Shown here piece after piece: positions 9,488 through 20,650 of a stretch of DNA of 64,000 bases. Origin of the DNA: Martelella alba (GTDB lineage: Bacteria > Pseudomonadota > Gammaproteobacteria > Enterobacterales > Enterobacteriaceae); contig NZ_SZPQ01000026.1 in NCBI RefSeq assembly GCF_005217455.1, positions 1 through 64,000 of the forward strand, given 5' to 3'. Within the stretch, counting starts at the first letter, position 1. Each line of letters starts with the position of its first letter. The position numbers and the translations under genes were made by a program. Below the pieces are notes generated by a model, which worked only from the letters and a program-made list of their open reading frames with translations, was not told the origin of the DNA and searched no databases.

Positions 9488-11466
9488 AAGCCATCGTATT
9501 TGCTTATCACGATATCGGTTGTGTCGGACTGCGGGCATTGATCGCCGCCGGCTTTGAAATCCAGGCGGTATTCACCCATACCGACGACCCGGGGGAGAAT
9601 CGCTTTTTCTCTTCCGTCGCGCGCCTGGGGGCGGAGTTGAATCTGCCCGTCTACGCGCCTGAGGATGTCAATCATCCATTATGGGTCGAACAAATACGCA
9701 AGTTGCAGCCGGAGATCATTTTCTCGTTCTATTATCGTCAAATGCTCGGTGCGGAAATTCTTTCGCTGGCGCCGCGCGGGGGCTTCAATCTGCATGGCTC
9801 CCTGTTGCCGCGTTACCGCGGGCGCGCGCCGGTGAACTGGGCGCTGGTCAATGGCGAAACCGAAACCGGCGTGACGCTGCACCGCATGGTGAGAAAGGCC
9901 GATGCGGGGGATATCGTGGGTCAGAAGCGGGTGTCCATTGACGACGACGACACCGCGTTGTCCCTGCATGGCAAACTGCGCGAGGCCGCCGGGACGCTAT
10001 TGGCCCATATCCTGCCGAAGCTCAAAGACGGCGACGTCGATTTCGCCGTGCAAAACGAAGCCGAGGCAAGCTATTTCGGCCGCCGCACCCCGGCAGACGG
10101 TGAGATTCACTGGCATAAGCCGGCGAGGGAAATCGGCAATCTGGTGCGGGCGGTGACCGAACCCTATCCTGGCGCGTTCAGTTATCTTGGCCAGCGCAAA
10201 GTGACCATTTGGCGCGCCCGCGTGTTGGATACCGCCCATGACCGGCGGCCTGGCACGGTATTGAATATCGAACCGCTGACCATCGCCTGCGGCGAGGGCG
10301 CGCTGGAGATCCTGACCGGGCAAAGCGAGTCCGGACTGTATCTGCAAGGCGCCAGGCTGGCGCAGGAAATGGGGATCATGGCCGGTGTGTGCCTGTCGGG
10401 CAAGTTGACGACCGGGCAGCAGCGACGCACCCGGGTATTGATCCTCGGGGTTAACGGCTTTATCGGCAACCACCTGACCGAGCGCTTGCTCCAGGAAGGG
10501 GATTACGATATCTATGGGCTGGATATCGGTTCGGACGCCATTGAACGTTTTTTGGATAATCCGCATTTCCACTTTGTCGAGGGCGATATCAGTATTCACT
10601 CGGAGTGGGTGGAATACCATATCAAAAAATGCGACGTCGTCCTGCCGCTGGTGGCCATCGCGACGCCTATCGAATACACCCGCAATCCGTTGCGGGTATT
10701 CGAGCTTGATTTCGAGGAAAACCTGAAAATCGTCCGCGATTGCGTGAAATACCATAAGCGGATCATTTTCCCGTCCACGTCGGAAGTCTATGGAATGTGC
10801 GATGATCCGCAATTCGATGAGGACCACTCGCGCCTTATCGTCGGCCCCATCAGCAAACAGCGCTGGATCTATTCCGTTTCCAAGCAATTGCTGGATAGGG
10901 TCATATGGGCGTATGGCGCCCAGGCAGGCCTGAAATTCACCCTGTTCAGGCCATTTAACTGGATGGGGCCGCGTCTGGATAATCTCAATGCCGCGCGGAT
11001 CGGCAGCTCCCGCGCCATCACCCAGTTGATTCTCAATCTGGTGGAGGGGTCGCCCATTAAGTTGGTGGATGGCGGGGCGCAAAAGCGGTGCTTCACCGAT
11101 ATCCACGACGGCATAGAGGCGCTTTACCGCATTATCGAAAATCGCGACGGACTCTGCGACGGACGGATAATCAATATCGGCAATCCCGACAACGAGGCCA
11201 GTATCCGCGAACTGGCGGAAATGCTGCTGGACAGCTTCGAAAGCCATCCGCTACGGGACCGCTTCCCGCCCTTTGCCGGCATGCAGAGCGTTGAAAGCAA
11301 TATCTATTATGGACAGGGTTATCAGGATGTGGAACATCGCAAGCCCAGTATTCGCAATGCCCGCCGTCTGTTGGGGTGGACGCCGTCCGTCCCCATGCGG
11401 CGGACGGTAGAGGATACGCTGGACTTTTTCTTGCGCAGCACGGTTCCCGAGGGAACACACCGTTGA
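9484..11466 (+). CDS. arnA: Bifunctional UDP-glucuronate decarboxylase / UDP-Ara4N formyltransferase
   Basis: Two-domain enzyme of 660 residues. The N-terminal formyltransferase (about 1-300) has the catalytic triad at N102, H104 ([13 protein letters not shown]) and D140, numbered as in E. coli ArnA. The C-terminal SDR decarboxylase (about 315-660) has the NAD loop [10 protein letters not shown]433 and E434 (STSEVYG), and Y463/K467 (YSVSK). It oxidatively decarboxylates UDP-glucuronate and N-formylates UDP-L-Ara4N. The ATG at 9484 overlaps the arnC stop (ATGA); its stop overlaps the TTG start of arnD. All expected active-site residues checked are intact. Confidence 0.98.
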   Translation: MKAIVFAYHDIGCVGLRALIAAGFEIQAVFTHTDDPGENRFFSSVARLGAELNLPVYAPEDVNHPLWVEQIRKLQPEIIFSFYYRQMLGAEILSLAPRGGFNLHGSLLPRYRGRAPVNWALVNGETETGVTLHRMVRKADAGDIVGQKRVSIDDDDTALSLHGKLREAAGTLLAHILPKLKDGDVDFAVQNEAEASYFGRRTPADGEIHWHKPAREIGNLVRAVTEPYPGAFSYLGQRKVTIWRARVLDTAHDRRPGTVLNIEPLTIACGEGALEILTGQSESGLYLQGARLAQEMGIMAGVCLSGKLTTGQQRRTRVLILGVNGFIGNHLTERLLQEGDYDIYGLDIGSDAIERFLDNPHFHFVEGDISIHSEWVEYHIKKCDVVLPLVAIATPIEYTRNPLRVFELDFEENLKIVRDCVKYHKRIIFPSTSEVYGMCDDPQFDEDHSRLIVGPISKQRWIYSVSKQLLDRVIWAYGAQAGLKFTLFRPFNWMGPRLDNLNAARIGSSRAITQLILNLVEGSPIKLVDGGAQKRCFTDIHDGIEALYRIIENRDGLCDGRIINIGNPDNEASIRELAEMLLDSFESHPLRDRFPPFAGMQSVESNIYYGQGYQDVEHRKPSIRNARRLLGWTPSVPMRRTVEDTLDFFLRSTVPEGTHR

Positions 11467-12368
11467 AAAAAGTCGGTTTACGGGTGGATGTGGATACCTT
11501 TAGCGGGACCCGTGACGGGGTGCCGCGTTTATTGACCCTATTCGAACGCTTTGGTATCACCGCGAGTTTCTTTTTCAGCGTCGGGCCGGACAATATGGGA
11601 CGTCATTTATGGCGTCTGTTGCGTCCGCGGTTTCTGCTGAAAATGTTGCGCTCCCGCGCGGCCTCGCTTTATGGCTGGGATATTCTGCTGGCGGGCACCG
11701 CCTGGCCGGGCCGGCTTATCGCCCATTCCCTGGCTGATGTGATTCGGCGGACCGCGGAAGCCGGGCACGAGGTCGGGTTGCACGCCTGGGATCACCAGGG
11801 CTGGCAGGCGCGGGTCGGTCGTTGGCCGCTCAGTGAACTGGAGCGGCAGGTAAGGTTGGGCGTGGACGCGCTTAACGCCTGTACCGGCCGGCCGGTGACC
11901 TGCTCCGCGGCGGCGGGCTGGCGAGCCGACCAGCGGGTGCTTGAGGTGAAGCAAGCCTTTGGTTTCGACTACAACAGCGATTGCCGCGGCACCCGGCCGT
12001 TTCGTCCATTGCTTGGCGATAATCGCATTGGAACGGTACAAATTCCCGTGACATTACCCACCTTTGATGAAGTGATTGGCCGGGAGGTTCGCGCCGATCA
12101 ATACAATGATTACCTGTGCGATCTGATCCTCAAAGATTCCGGCGTACCGGTGTATACCATTCATAGTGAAGTGGAAGGGCGTTCACAGGCCGTGTTGTTC
12201 GAACAATTTCTAACGCAAGCGGGCCAGCGCGACATCGCTTTCTGCCCCTTGCGGGAATTGCTGCCGGACGATGTGGCGTCGTTACCTTTGGGCCGCATTG
12301 CGCGCGCGCCTTTTCCCGGCCGCGAGGGCTGGCTGGGATGCCAGGTCGGCGTCGGGGACAACGGATGA
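11463..12368 (+). CDS. arnD: 4-deoxy-4-formamido-L-arabinose-phosphoundecaprenol deformylase
   Basis: Polysaccharide-deacetylase (NodB-type) metal hydrolase of 301 residues that removes the formyl group from the undecaprenyl-linked sugar. The N-terminus [23 protein letters not shown] holds the DVD metal motif, and [15 protein letters not shown] holds the HxxxH-type metal ligands. A longer frame opens upstream inside arnA. The likely start is TTG at 11463, which forms a TTGA overlap with the arnA stop, has GAGGG upstream and begins where E. coli ArnD homology begins. A TTG start may keep expression low. Confidence 0.94.
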   Translation: MKKVGLRVDVDTFSGTRDGVPRLLTLFERFGITASFFFSVGPDNMGRHLWRLLRPRFLLKMLRSRAASLYGWDILLAGTAWPGRLIAHSLADVIRRTAEAGHEVGLHAWDHQGWQARVGRWPLSELERQVRLGVDALNACTGRPVTCSAAAGWRADQRVLEVKQAFGFDYNSDCRGTRPFRPLLGDNRIGTVQIPVTLPTFDEVIGREVRADQYNDYLCDLILKDSGVPVYTIHSEVEGRSQAVLFEQFLTQAGQRDIAFCPLRELLPDDVASLPLGRIARAPFPGREGWLGCQVGVGDNG

Positions 12369-14044
12369 AACAGGGTCTTCGCTATCTCGGCGCCGGCGTG
12401 GCGCTATTTTATGTACTGATGTATCTGTTTCCCCTTAACAGCCGCGCCCTGTGGCAACCCGACGAAAGCCGGTATGCCGAAATCAGCCGCGAAATGCTGC
12501 AACGAGGGGATTGGATCGTTCCACATCTGCTGGGGTTGCGTTATTTCGAGAAACCGATCGCCGGCTATTGGTTCAACACAATAAGCCAGTGGCTGCTGGG
12601 TGATTCGAACTTCGCCGTCCGGTTCGCCGTGGCGTTAAGCTCCGGCATTTCCGCATTGCTGGTGGCCATGCTGGCGATGATGATGTGGCGGCAGCGCGCC
12701 GCCGCCTTGCTCGCCGCCCTGATTTACTTATCCATGGCCCTGGTGTTCGGCGTCGGCACGTATAACGTGCTGGATCCCATGATTACGCTTTGGATGAACG
12801 CGGCGATGGTGTGCTATTTCCTGACGCTGCGTGCCGAAGGCGCGGCGTCACGGGCGGGCGCCTATCTGCTACTGGGGTTGGCCTGCGGCATGGGCGTATT
12901 GACCAAGGGATTTCTTGCCCTCGCGGTACCGGTGCTCTCCGTCTTGCCGGTGGCCATTTACCGGCGCCGTTTCCGGCAACTCCTGTGCTACGGTCCGCTG
13001 GCGGTCGTGGCCGCGGTACTGCTGTGCCTGCCCTGGGGGCTGGCCATCGCCCGGCGCGAGCCCGATTTCTGGCATTATTTCTTTTGGATAGAGCATATCC
13101 AGCGTTTTGCCGAAAACGATGCCCAGCACAAAGCGCCGTTTTGGTATTATCTGCCGATGCTGGCCGCCGGGGTTTTGCCCTGGCTTGGTTTCCTGCCCGG
13201 CGCGCTATGGAAGGGTTGGCGCGAGCGCGCCTCAAGACCCGAATTGTTTTTCCTGCTATCCTGGGTGCTGATGCCGTTGCTGTTTTTCAGTCTCGCCAAG
13301 GGCAAACTGCTGACCTATATTTTGCCCTGCATGGCGCCGCTGGCGCTGCTCATGGCCGCCTACGTCCGCGATGGCTTCGCGACCGGACGCATGAAGGCGT
13401 TTCGGGCCAATATGCTCATAAACATCCTGTTCGGCGCGATCGGCATGGTGGCCCTGGCGGGGATGGGATTCGGCCTGATTTCCGATCATTTGTTCTCCCA
13501 TCATGCACTCTATAATCGCGATGAATGGCCTAAAATCATCACCGGTCTGGTCATATTCGCCGGCTGGATAGCGTTCGCCGTCTATGCCGCCGGCCGCAAT
13601 GGGCAACGCTGGCCGTGGACCGCCGCCTGCCCGCTGCTGCTCGGCCTGTTGATCGGTTTCGCCTGGCCTCAACATATCATCAACAACAAGCAACCTCAGC
13701 AATTTATCCTGGCCAATAGCGATCTGTTGGATCACAGTGGGTATATACTGAGCAATAGCATCGGCGTGGCCACGTCCCTGGCCTGGGAGCTGCAACGCAG
13801 CGACATCATCATTTATCGCGACAAGGGAGAACTGAAATACGGTTTATCCTACCCCGACGCGCAGGGACATTTCGTCAGTGGGGACGACTTTCCCGGCTGG
13901 CTGGCGCAGGCCCGTCATCGGAGCGATGTGACTTTGGTGCTGCGCTTGAATCGCAGCACCAGTCTGACGCGCAGTTTGCCGGCGGCGGATGCGGTACGGC
14001 AGATGGACAGCCTGATCCTGTTTTATTACCGGCGCCGGCCATGA
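12365..14044 (+). CDS. arnT: Lipid A L-Ara4N transferase (undecaprenyl phosphate-alpha-L-Ara4N transferase)
   Basis: Inner-membrane GT83 glycosyltransferase, 559 residues (about 550 in E. coli). It transfers L-Ara4N from undecaprenyl phosphate to lipid A phosphates on the periplasmic face, lowering the negative charge that polymyxins and antimicrobial peptides bind. An N-terminal helix is followed by the first periplasmic loop with [24 protein letters not shown] (conserved acidic pair), [12 protein letters not shown], then about twelve helices and a soluble C-terminal domain. The start at 12365 is an ATGA overlap with arnD; an in-frame ATG at 12338 lies inside arnD and is less likely. Confidence 0.97.
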   Translation: MKQGLRYLGAGVALFYVLMYLFPLNSRALWQPDESRYAEISREMLQRGDWIVPHLLGLRYFEKPIAGYWFNTISQWLLGDSNFAVRFAVALSSGISALLVAMLAMMMWRQRAAALLAALIYLSMALVFGVGTYNVLDPMITLWMNAAMVCYFLTLRAEGAASRAGAYLLLGLACGMGVLTKGFLALAVPVLSVLPVAIYRRRFRQLLCYGPLAVVAAVLLCLPWGLAIARREPDFWHYFFWIEHIQRFAENDAQHKAPFWYYLPMLAAGVLPWLGFLPGALWKGWRERASRPELFFLLSWVLMPLLFFSLAKGKLLTYILPCMAPLALLMAAYVRDGFATGRMKAFRANMLINILFGAIGMVALAGMGFGLISDHLFSHHALYNRDEWPKIITGLVIFAGWIAFAVYAAGRNGQRWPWTAACPLLLGLLIGFAWPQHIINNKQPQQFILANSDLLDHSGYILSNSIGVATSLAWELQRSDIIIYRDKGELKYGLSYPDAQGHFVSGDDFPGWLAQARHRSDVTLVLRLNRSTSLTRSLPAADAVRQMDSLILFYYRRRP

Positions 14045-14388
14045 ACGGTTTTCTGCTGCTGCTCTTCGCCAGTCTGCTGACATCGGGCGGGCAACTGTGC
14101 CAGAAAAAGGCGGCGCTTTACTGGCAAAACGGTGAGGCGGGCTGCCGACGAAAGAACACCTTGGCCTGGATGGCGGCGGCGATCGGCCTTATGGCGGTCG
14201 CTTTGCTGGCCTGGCTGGGCGCATTGCAGCGATTGCCGTTGAGCCTGGCCTATCCGATGCTCAGCCTGAATGTTGTGCTGGTGACGCTTTGCGCGCGCTG
14301 GCTTTTCCGTGAGCGGGTCACCCTCCGCCATTGGTGCGGGGTGGCCTTTGTGATAGCGGGAATCGCATTGATGGGTCTGAACTTATGA
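14041..14388 (+). CDS. arnE: Undecaprenyl-phosphate-Ara4N flippase subunit ArnE
   Basis: Small multidrug-resistance-like membrane protein of 115 residues with four hydrophobic helices. It pairs with ArnF to move undecaprenyl-phosphate-Ara4N across the inner membrane. SMR features: [17 protein letters not shown] at the end of the first helix and [19 protein letters not shown] in the third. ATGA overlap with arnT and again with arnF. Confidence 0.93.
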   Translation: MNGFLLLLFASLLTSGGQLCQKKAALYWQNGEAGCRRKNTLAWMAAAIGLMAVALLAWLGALQRLPLSLAYPMLSLNVVLVTLCARWLFRERVTLRHWCGVAFVIAGIALMGLNL

Positions 14389-14774
14389 AAGGATTTGCCT
14401 GGGCGGCGGCCAGCGTCTTACTGGTGACCGCCGCGCAATTATCGATGAAATTCGGCATGTCGCAACTCCCGCTGTTGCCGCTGGATATCGTTAACGCTGC
14501 GGTAATAGGCCATTTTGCGTTGCCGCTGCTGGCGGTGGCGATGGGCATTTTGGGCTACGCGCTGTCGATGTTGTGCTGGTTTTACGCATTGCTTTATCTA
14601 CCCTTGAGCGTGGCCTACCCGTTGGTTAGCATCAGTTATGCCCTCGTCTACATCGCCGCGGTGTTATTGCCGTGGTTTAATGAATCAGCCAGTATGACGA
14701 AAACCTTGGGTATTCTCTCGATTCTTTTCGGTATCTGGCTGATTAACCGCAACGGCAAACAGTCCGCCGGCTAA
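14385..14774 (+). CDS. arnF: Undecaprenyl-phosphate-Ara4N flippase subunit ArnF
   Basis: SMR-like membrane protein of 129 residues (128 in E. coli), four helices. Motifs: [15 protein letters not shown] and [19 protein letters not shown] parallel those in ArnE. The ATG at 14385 overlaps the arnE stop; an upstream in-frame GTG at 14331 lies inside arnE and is not preferred. It is the last gene of the arn set. The next gene on the strand begins 61 bases later and may be co-transcribed. Confidence 0.93.
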   Translation: MKGFAWAAASVLLVTAAQLSMKFGMSQLPLLPLDIVNAAVIGHFALPLLAVAMGILGYALSMLCWFYALLYLPLSVAYPLVSISYALVYIAAVLLPWFNESASMTKTLGILSILFGIWLINRNGKQSAG

Positions 14775-14835
14775 CGATTGCAACGGTATCCGGGCCGGCG
14801 ATCAAAACGCGGCATGGCGGCAAACGGAGGGCGAC

Positions 14836-15885
14836 GTGGAGTTTTTCAGACGGGGACGGCAGCCCGGGGTGGCCGCCGCGCTGGGCGCCGCCGTATTATT
14901 CGGGGCCGGTACGCCCCTGGCCAAGATGCTTCTGCAAAGCGTCAATCCTTGGCTGCTGGCCGCGCTACTTTATCTCGGGTCCGGGCTGGGCCTGTTTACC
15001 TACCGGTTTTTGCGGCGTAAGCCGTCCGTTATCCTGGCGAGGGACGATGTGCCCTGGCTGGTTGGCGCTATCGGCGCGGGTGGCGTCGCCGGGCCTTTGT
15101 TGCTGATGTTCGGGCTGAGCGCCATGCCCGCCTCGGGCGCCTCGCTGTTATTGAACGCGGAAAGCGTTTTTACCGCATTACTGGCCTGGTTGGCATTCCG
15201 GGAAAATGTCGATCGCCGAATCGCCTTGGGCATGGTCGCCATCGCCGGCGGCGCGGTAGTGCTGGGCTGGCAGGGGGAGCTCCGCTTCGCCGGGTTACGG
15301 CCGGCGCTGTTGATTCTGGCGGCGTGTTTTGCCTGGGCGGTGGATAATAATCTTACCCGCAGGGTATCGCTGACCGATGCCACCTGGCTTGCCGCCGTGA
15401 AAGGCCTGGTGGCGGGTGTGGCGAATCTGTGCCTGGCGCTGGGTTCGGGAAGCATCCCGCCGCCATGGCCGATTATTGCCGGCGGTCTGGTCGTGGGGTT
15501 CTTGGCCTATGGCGTGAGCTTGACGTTGTTTGTGGTCGCATTGCGCCATCTCGGCAGCGCACGCACCGGCGCCTATTTTGCCGTCGCGCCTTTCGTCGGC
15601 GCCTTGCTGGCCATTTTGTCGGGCGAGCCGCTGACGCCGCGTGTGGCGGCGGCGGGACTACTGATGGGGGTCGGCGTCTGGCTGCATTTGACCGAACGCC
15701 ATCAGCATCGCCACCATCACGAGGCGCTGGAACATGATCATGAACACCGCCATGACGAACACCACCAGCACAGCCACCCTTTTCCCATCGATCCGGCCGT
15801 CCGGCATAGTCATCCCCATTACCATCCGCCGCTCACCCACAATCATACGCATTTCCCGGATGCGCATCACCGTCATTCCCATTAA
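14836..15885 (+). CDS. EamA/DMT-family transporter with His-rich C-terminal tail
   Basis: 349-residue inner-membrane protein with ten hydrophobic helices in two EamA repeats (about residues 10-140 and 150-285; GAAVLFGAGTPLAKMLL, ALRHLGSARTGAYFAVAPFVGALLAIL). After the last helix comes a hydrophilic tail of about 65 residues, roughly 290-349, that is one third His (RHQHRHHHEALEHDHEHRH, HPHYHPP, HNHTH, HHRHSH). Such tails bind Zn2+, Ni2+ or Cu2+ in other proteins, so a metal-linked or metal-sensing exporter is possible, but the substrate is unknown. Start is GTG at 14836 with GGAGG five bases upstream. It follows arnF by 61 bases, so it may share PmrA control. Confidence 0.88.
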   Translation: MEFFRRGRQPGVAAALGAAVLFGAGTPLAKMLLQSVNPWLLAALLYLGSGLGLFTYRFLRRKPSVILARDDVPWLVGAIGAGGVAGPLLLMFGLSAMPASGASLLLNAESVFTALLAWLAFRENVDRRIALGMVAIAGGAVVLGWQGELRFAGLRPALLILAACFAWAVDNNLTRRVSLTDATWLAAVKGLVAGVANLCLALGSGSIPPPWPIIAGGLVVGFLAYGVSLTLFVVALRHLGSARTGAYFAVAPFVGALLAILSGEPLTPRVAAAGLLMGVGVWLHLTERHQHRHHHEALEHDHEHRHDEHHQHSHPFPIDPAVRHSHPHYHPPLTHNHTHFPDAHHRHSH

Positions 15886-15961
15886 CCGGCCGGGCCAGCC
15901 GATAACGGACGATGCCGACGGGAATTGCGATAACGCAATTTGGCTTCGCTGAAACGATTTT

Positions 15962-15984
15962 ACCCATCCGCGTAACGGATGGGT
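15962..15984. terminator. Stem-loop downstream of the DMT gene
   Basis: ACCCATCCG, loop CGTAA, CGGATGGGT: a perfect 9-bp stem 77 bases after the stop codon. No T-tract follows on the plus strand, so it may be a transcript-stabilising hairpin or a weak terminator. Confidence 0.4.
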
Positions 15985-16767
15985 GACGTCGGCCTATAAT
16001 CTGTGGCGAGAGAATACCGCCTTTCATTTTAACGTTCAAAAAGGCGAGGGAAAATAGGCGAAAGCCTTTTCGGGTGTTTCACGCTTAAGGGATGTGGTGG
16101 TCTTGTGGGAAGGCCTTTGTGTTGATTGAATTTTGCACAATTGCTTAATTAGGGCTAAAAGCGTTTCAGCTTATATATTAGGACAACATTGGGGGGAAAA
16201 AAGGGCGACGTATCAAAAAAAAAGAAAAAATAGCGGATTATATGAACCCCCTTTCAATGATTAATTTCTTTATTTATTAAGGGGCTGCCTGATTTCAGGC
16301 CCGCCGGGTCCATTGCTATTTACAGATTTTACTCAACGCGTTTTGTGGCGAACGGTCAGACCATTTCATCTCTAACTCTCTGTTTTTGATCTTGTTTTTA
16401 CGGTGAATAAGTAAAGTTTCCCGACATCGGGTCGATAACCCTAACTAAGCAGTAAACCGTTTTACATGAAGTGGAAATATCGGTTGTTGAATAACAAAAC
16501 AGTCGCCCGTTGTTCGGCAAACAGCATGAGTGGAAATGTTTGAATCCGTGATAATTGACGTTGTTTCTTTGTTGGCGGCATAAGCTCAACCTTAAAATGT
16601 AGCATGCTACGTTTTTGGTGATAAATGAGAGACATGTTGTTTCTCACCCACGGTCCGTTGTGAGTGATTCACATTCGTTTCCGACAAATGTGTTGCATGC
16701 TGTCCGCCGCCTTGGGACGCGGATTATTCAAGGTGGGCATAAATATATTGCTAGCTAATTATTTATT

Positions 16768-16854
16768 TACTCTAAATATGTCGAGTGGCATTGCGGGCGT
16801 CTAAATCAGCTTACACCCAGGCGATATCAATGAAGGGTGCGACAACAATGACGC
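16768..16854. repeat. Degenerate ERIC half
   Basis: TTACTCTAAATATGTCGAGT, then GGCATTGCGGGCG and CAGCTTACACCC, resemble the left half of an ERIC. The right end is barely recognisable. Confidence 0.4.
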
Positions 16855-17008
16855 TTATTACCGGTGATCGTGGCTTTCCGAATTTCCCCAAGAGGGCTTT
16901 TGGGTGAAGACGGGTGATGAAAACGGTGGCCGGCGCAAACGCGTTACGTCCTTGCAAATGCCGCTTGAACTACGTCGGGTAAAGATATCATCAAACAGGA
17001 GCATGGCC

Positions 17009-18682
17009 ATGAGGTTGCTTAAAGATACCAGTATTAGAGTTATCTTGCTCATTACGCTTGGGGTTTTTTTGGTTTTGTGGAGTGGGGTTTCAGCATTCAC
17101 CTTATCCTCTCTGGACCGGGTAACTCATTTGTTAACGATCAGTGAGGATCAAAAAGCTGATATCAATATCATCACTCGCGGCAACGACCAATACTTCCGG
17201 ACCGTAACGCGACTGGCCAGAGCCATGGATTATGCGCAAAGCGGCGATAACGATAACGCCGCGAAAATCATCGCGTCGGCGGCCGGCGCTTTGCAAATCT
17301 CCAAAGCAGCCTTGGCGGAATTCAAGGCGCGCCCGCATCCCTCTCTGGACCCGGCGCTGACCAAGGTCATGACGGATAGCTGGACCCGGCTTATCAGCGA
17401 TGGCCTTGAGCCGATGTTTGCCGCCGCGCAGGCCAGGCAGGCCGATCGGTATCGCCAATTATTCAGAATCGTCTATCCGCCCTTGAGTGTGGCGTTCGGC
17501 GCCGCAGCGGATAAATACAAAACCGCCGCCACCTCCTATGTTTACATCAAGCAGGTGTATTCTCTGGTGAAACTCAGTCAAAGACTGCTTATTGGCGCTT
17601 TGATTGTCGGCATTATCATTTTGGCGTTTACCGATCGCTATCTGCGGAAATTCATGCTCAAACCCCTTGAACGTATCGAATCCCAATTGGAAACGCTGGC
17701 GACCGGCCATTTGGCCGAGGTTATCGTGGCGTTCGGCCGCAATAATATTGGCCAACTGATCCCCCATTTGCAGAGCATGCAGCAAAGCCTGATTCGCACG
17801 GTGACGGCCATTCGCGACGGCGCCGCCTCCATATATCAGGGGGCGGGGGAAATCAGCGACGGCAATAGCGATTTATCGTCCCGCACCGAACAACAGGCGG
17901 CCGCCCTGGAGCAGACCGCCGCCAGCATGGAACAGCTTAGCGCGACGGTAAAACAGAATACCGAAAATGTTCTGCAGGCCAATAAGATGGCGCTGGCCGC
18001 CGCCGATACCGCTAAACAAGGCGGCGCTATTGTTGATGAAGTGGTCGCCACGATGAGCAGCATCACCACCAGTTCGAAAAAAATCGCCGACATCACCGGC
18101 GTGATCAACGGCATCGCTTTTCAGACCAATATTCTGGCGTTAAACGCGGCGGTGGAGGCCGCGCGCGCGGGAGAGCAGGGCCGGGGGTTTGCCGTGGTGG
18201 CCGGCGAAGTCCGTAGCCTGGCGCAACGCAGCGCCCAGGCGGCCAAGGAAATAGAAGGCCTTATCGCCGAGTCGGTGGAGAGGGTCAATACCGGATCGCT
18301 TCAGGCATCACGGGCCGGCGAGACCATGCACGAAATCGTGCAGGCCGTGGGTCGGGTGACCGGTCTGATGGGGGAAATTTCCTCGGCTTCGGAGGAGCAG
18401 AGCCGGGGAATCAGCCAAATCGGCCAAGCAGTGGCGGAAATGGACGGCGTCACCCAGCAGAATGCCGCCTTGGTGCAGGAGTCCGCCGCGGCGTCCGCCT
18501 CATTGAAAGAACAAGCCCGGCGCTTAACGGAAACCGTGTCTATCTTCCAATTACCGGATAGCGCAACCTTTGCCGACGATACCGCGCCGGCGGTGATGGC
18601 GGCAAAAAGCGCGGCGCCGTTGCTACCACAAAAAAATAAAACGGCTATCGCGCCGCCGGCGGAAAACTGGCAGACATTTTAA
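17009..18682 (+). CDS. Methyl-accepting chemotaxis protein with CheR/CheB tether
   Basis: Transmembrane chemoreceptor, 557 residues. First membrane helix at about residues 10-30 ([17 protein letters not shown]), a periplasmic four-helix sensor to about 190, second helix at about 195-215 ([14 protein letters not shown]), then HAMP and the cytoplasmic signalling coiled coil with the CheA/CheW-binding tip [32 protein letters not shown]. It ends in ENWQTF, a close match to the NWETF pentapeptide that recruits CheR and CheB in Tar and Tsr, so it should be methylated as a high-abundance-type receptor. In-frame ATGs lie at 16904, 17003 and 17009; AGGAG sits 7 bases before 17009, the best spacing. 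Ligand unknown. Confidence 0.93.
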   Translation: MRLLKDTSIRVILLITLGVFLVLWSGVSAFTLSSLDRVTHLLTISEDQKADINIITRGNDQYFRTVTRLARAMDYAQSGDNDNAAKIIASAAGALQISKAALAEFKARPHPSLDPALTKVMTDSWTRLISDGLEPMFAAAQARQADRYRQLFRIVYPPLSVAFGAAADKYKTAATSYVYIKQVYSLVKLSQRLLIGALIVGIIILAFTDRYLRKFMLKPLERIESQLETLATGHLAEVIVAFGRNNIGQLIPHLQSMQQSLIRTVTAIRDGAASIYQGAGEISDGNSDLSSRTEQQAAALEQTAASMEQLSATVKQNTENVLQANKMALAAADTAKQGGAIVDEVVATMSSITTSSKKIADITGVINGIAFQTNILALNAAVEAARAGEQGRGFAVVAGEVRSLAQRSAQAAKEIEGLIAESVERVNTGSLQASRAGETMHEIVQAVGRVTGLMGEISSASEEQSRGISQIGQAVAEMDGVTQQNAALVQESAAASASLKEQARRLTETVSIFQLPDSATFADDTAPAVMAAKSAAPLLPQKNKTAIAPPAENWQTF

Positions 18683-18895
18683 ACATGGAGCCGCGCCACG
18701 GCGTTGTCGTAGCGCGAGATCCGCCCGCCTGGCCCGTTGTACGGCAGTTGGCGCAGGACAGTAAAAAGGTTTATCGCCATAATTTGACTTATCGCCGACG
18801 GACCGTCCGTTTACCGGCTGACTTGGCCGATTGCCACATTTCTGACATCTTGTGCTTGAATACTCGCTTTTATTTGGCAGGTTAGCACGGATAAG

Positions 18896-20515
18896 ATGAT
18901 GTCGTTCGCTAAAAAAAGGTCCCGTGGATTCCTAAGATCCCGGTTCGGCCGTTGGCCGGTGCCGGAATGGATGACCAGTCTGCGGGGCGGTTTCTTACTG
19001 TTTATGCTGGTATTCAGCGTGCTGCAATGCGCGTCCATCCTGTTTCTCACCCGTCTTGTCAATCAGACGTCGGCCAATGTCGCCACGGCCGGCATGATGA
19101 CTGAGCGCCAGGCGCTCTTGAACAAATCCCGAATCGAACTGTTGACCGCCAGCGATGATGTCGATCGCGCCGGTATCTATTTCATGCAGGATAAGCAAAG
19201 CGGTTCGGTGGGCAGTTGGCAACCGCTGGCGGACAGCGCCGGCACATCGCTGAAAAACGCCCGGCGGTATTTTGACGCCTACAACGACAATGGCCCGGGT
19301 CATGACGATACCGATCTGCGGCAAAGCTTTGCTATGGTTTTCGATGGTCTCAATGAACAACTGAAAGGCTTGCGGACCAACAACATCAATTCTTTCTTCG
19401 AGGTGCCCATCCAGGCTTTTCAAGAACAGTTTAACGAATTGTTTTATCAGCGACTGGCGCGAGACAATGCCGAAAGCGCGCGTTTTAATCGCGCCATCCT
19501 GAACTCCCTCACCCATAACCGCAATATTTCCCTGAGCATTTCCGCCATGCTGATCGTTTTGCTGCTGGTGGCCTGTCTCGCCCTCTCTTTGGCGGTGGTC
19601 ACCCCATTGCATCGCGCGTTACGCCATCTGGCGCAAATCGCCATCGGCGATATCGCCCACCGCCTGCCGGCGTCCCGCTGGCAATCGCGGGAAATACGCC
19701 GGCTAAACCAGGGTATCGACCAGATGCAGCAGGGTTTGCGGCATATCATCAGCGAGATAAACGATATCTCGTCTTTGGTGATGGGAAGCGCCGATGACAT
19801 CGCCCGGCACAATCAGGGATACCGCCAATATAATCAGCAGCAACTCGCCGCGTTCGACGCCATTAGCCTAAAACTGGACAGCGTCGCGCAAGATGTGGAC
19901 AACGCGGCGCAATTCGCCGGCGAGGCCACACGGCAAATGGGTGATGCCCAGGCACTGACGCGCCGGTGCGGCGAGATGGTGACCGAGGTCGATCGTAAAA
20001 TGCATGAAATTGTCGCCGAATCGGAAAAAATCGCTGGCATTATCACTTTGCTTGAGGGGATATCCATGCAGACCAAGCTATTGGCGTTGAATGCCGCCAT
20101 CGAGTCGGCCCATGCCGGGGTTCATGGACGCAGTTTCTCCGTGGTGGCCAAAGAAATAGGTCTGCTATCGCAAAAAAGCGGCCACTCCACCCATGAAATC
20201 GATCAATTAATCCATTCCACTTATCACCATATTGATGGTGGTTTTAGCCGGGTCAAGGACCTGGATGCCTTTTATCTGGATATCATGACATCGGTGCGTA
20301 GCGTGGCGGAGATGCTCGGCGAATTGCAACAAAACGCCAATCAGCAAAGCATTCAGGTCAATACCATCGCCGGCGAGATCAAACAGCTTAATGAACAGAT
20401 TCATGAAAGCCACCATCTGACCGTCGCCAGCGCCCAGGCTTCCGACTCGCTGATAACGCAAGCCGAGCGGCTGCGATCCAGTGTCAGCCGGTTCTCTTTG
20501 GCCGATTCGGCCTGA
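18896..20515 (+). CDS. Divergent methyl-accepting chemotaxis-like protein
   Basis: 539 residues. Transmembrane helix at about 28-50 (GGFLLFMLVFSVLQCASILFL), periplasmic helical domain, second helix at about 210-235 (AMLIVLLLVACLALSLAVV), HAMP-like segment (TPLHRALRHLAQIAIGDIAHRLP), then a shortened signalling domain. The tip is recognisable but altered: MQTKLLALNAAIESAHAGVHGRSFSVVAKEI where typical receptors read [28 protein letters not shown]. There is no C-terminal NWxxF tether. It lies 213 bases after the first chemoreceptor, probably with its own start of transcription. The altered tip raises doubt that it couples to the main CheA array. Confidence 0.85.
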   Translation: MMSFAKKRSRGFLRSRFGRWPVPEWMTSLRGGFLLFMLVFSVLQCASILFLTRLVNQTSANVATAGMMTERQALLNKSRIELLTASDDVDRAGIYFMQDKQSGSVGSWQPLADSAGTSLKNARRYFDAYNDNGPGHDDTDLRQSFAMVFDGLNEQLKGLRTNNINSFFEVPIQAFQEQFNELFYQRLARDNAESARFNRAILNSLTHNRNISLSISAMLIVLLLVACLALSLAVVTPLHRALRHLAQIAIGDIAHRLPASRWQSREIRRLNQGIDQMQQGLRHIISEINDISSLVMGSADDIARHNQGYRQYNQQQLAAFDAISLKLDSVAQDVDNAAQFAGEATRQMGDAQALTRRCGEMVTEVDRKMHEIVAESEKIAGIITLLEGISMQTKLLALNAAIESAHAGVHGRSFSVVAKEIGLLSQKSGHSTHEIDQLIHSTYHHIDGGFSRVKDLDAFYLDIMTSVRSVAEMLGELQQNANQQSIQVNTIAGEIKQLNEQIHESHHLTVASAQASDSLITQAERLRSSVSRFSLADSA

Positions 20516-20650
20516 GCGTTATGCCAAGCGTTGCATCGGGTCGCGCAAAAGGGCTGGCAAGCCGTTTCGACTTCCTTGTATGCTGGGGTATCCGGGTCTT
20601 AGGTTATCCTTCGCGGCCAATGGCCGCCGCCAGTGATAAGGAGAAAGCCA

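Larger units (their letters stand above)
15886..17008. other. Long AT-rich intergenic region before chemoreceptor
   Basis: No convincing gene. Contains a perfect 9-bp stem-loop at 15962-15984, a degenerate ERIC half near 16768 and runs of A near 16196-16232. Short frames on the minus strand (16398-16589) have no domain support. Confidence 0.55.

Noticed and set aside
9997-11247. 416-codon open frame antisense to arnA
   Set aside because: arnA has all catalytic residues in the other strand; the antisense frame has no domain.
18761-18796. Possible sigma-28 promoter and TTATCGCC direct repeat before the second chemoreceptor
   Set aside because: The spacing between TAAA and GCC-like elements does not fit the sigma-28 consensus; the repeat alone is too short.
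20613-20627. GCGGCC-AAT-GGCCGC palindrome as an operator or terminator
   Set aside because: The stem is short, there is no T-tract, and no second copy was seen; it could be chance in GC-rich DNA.
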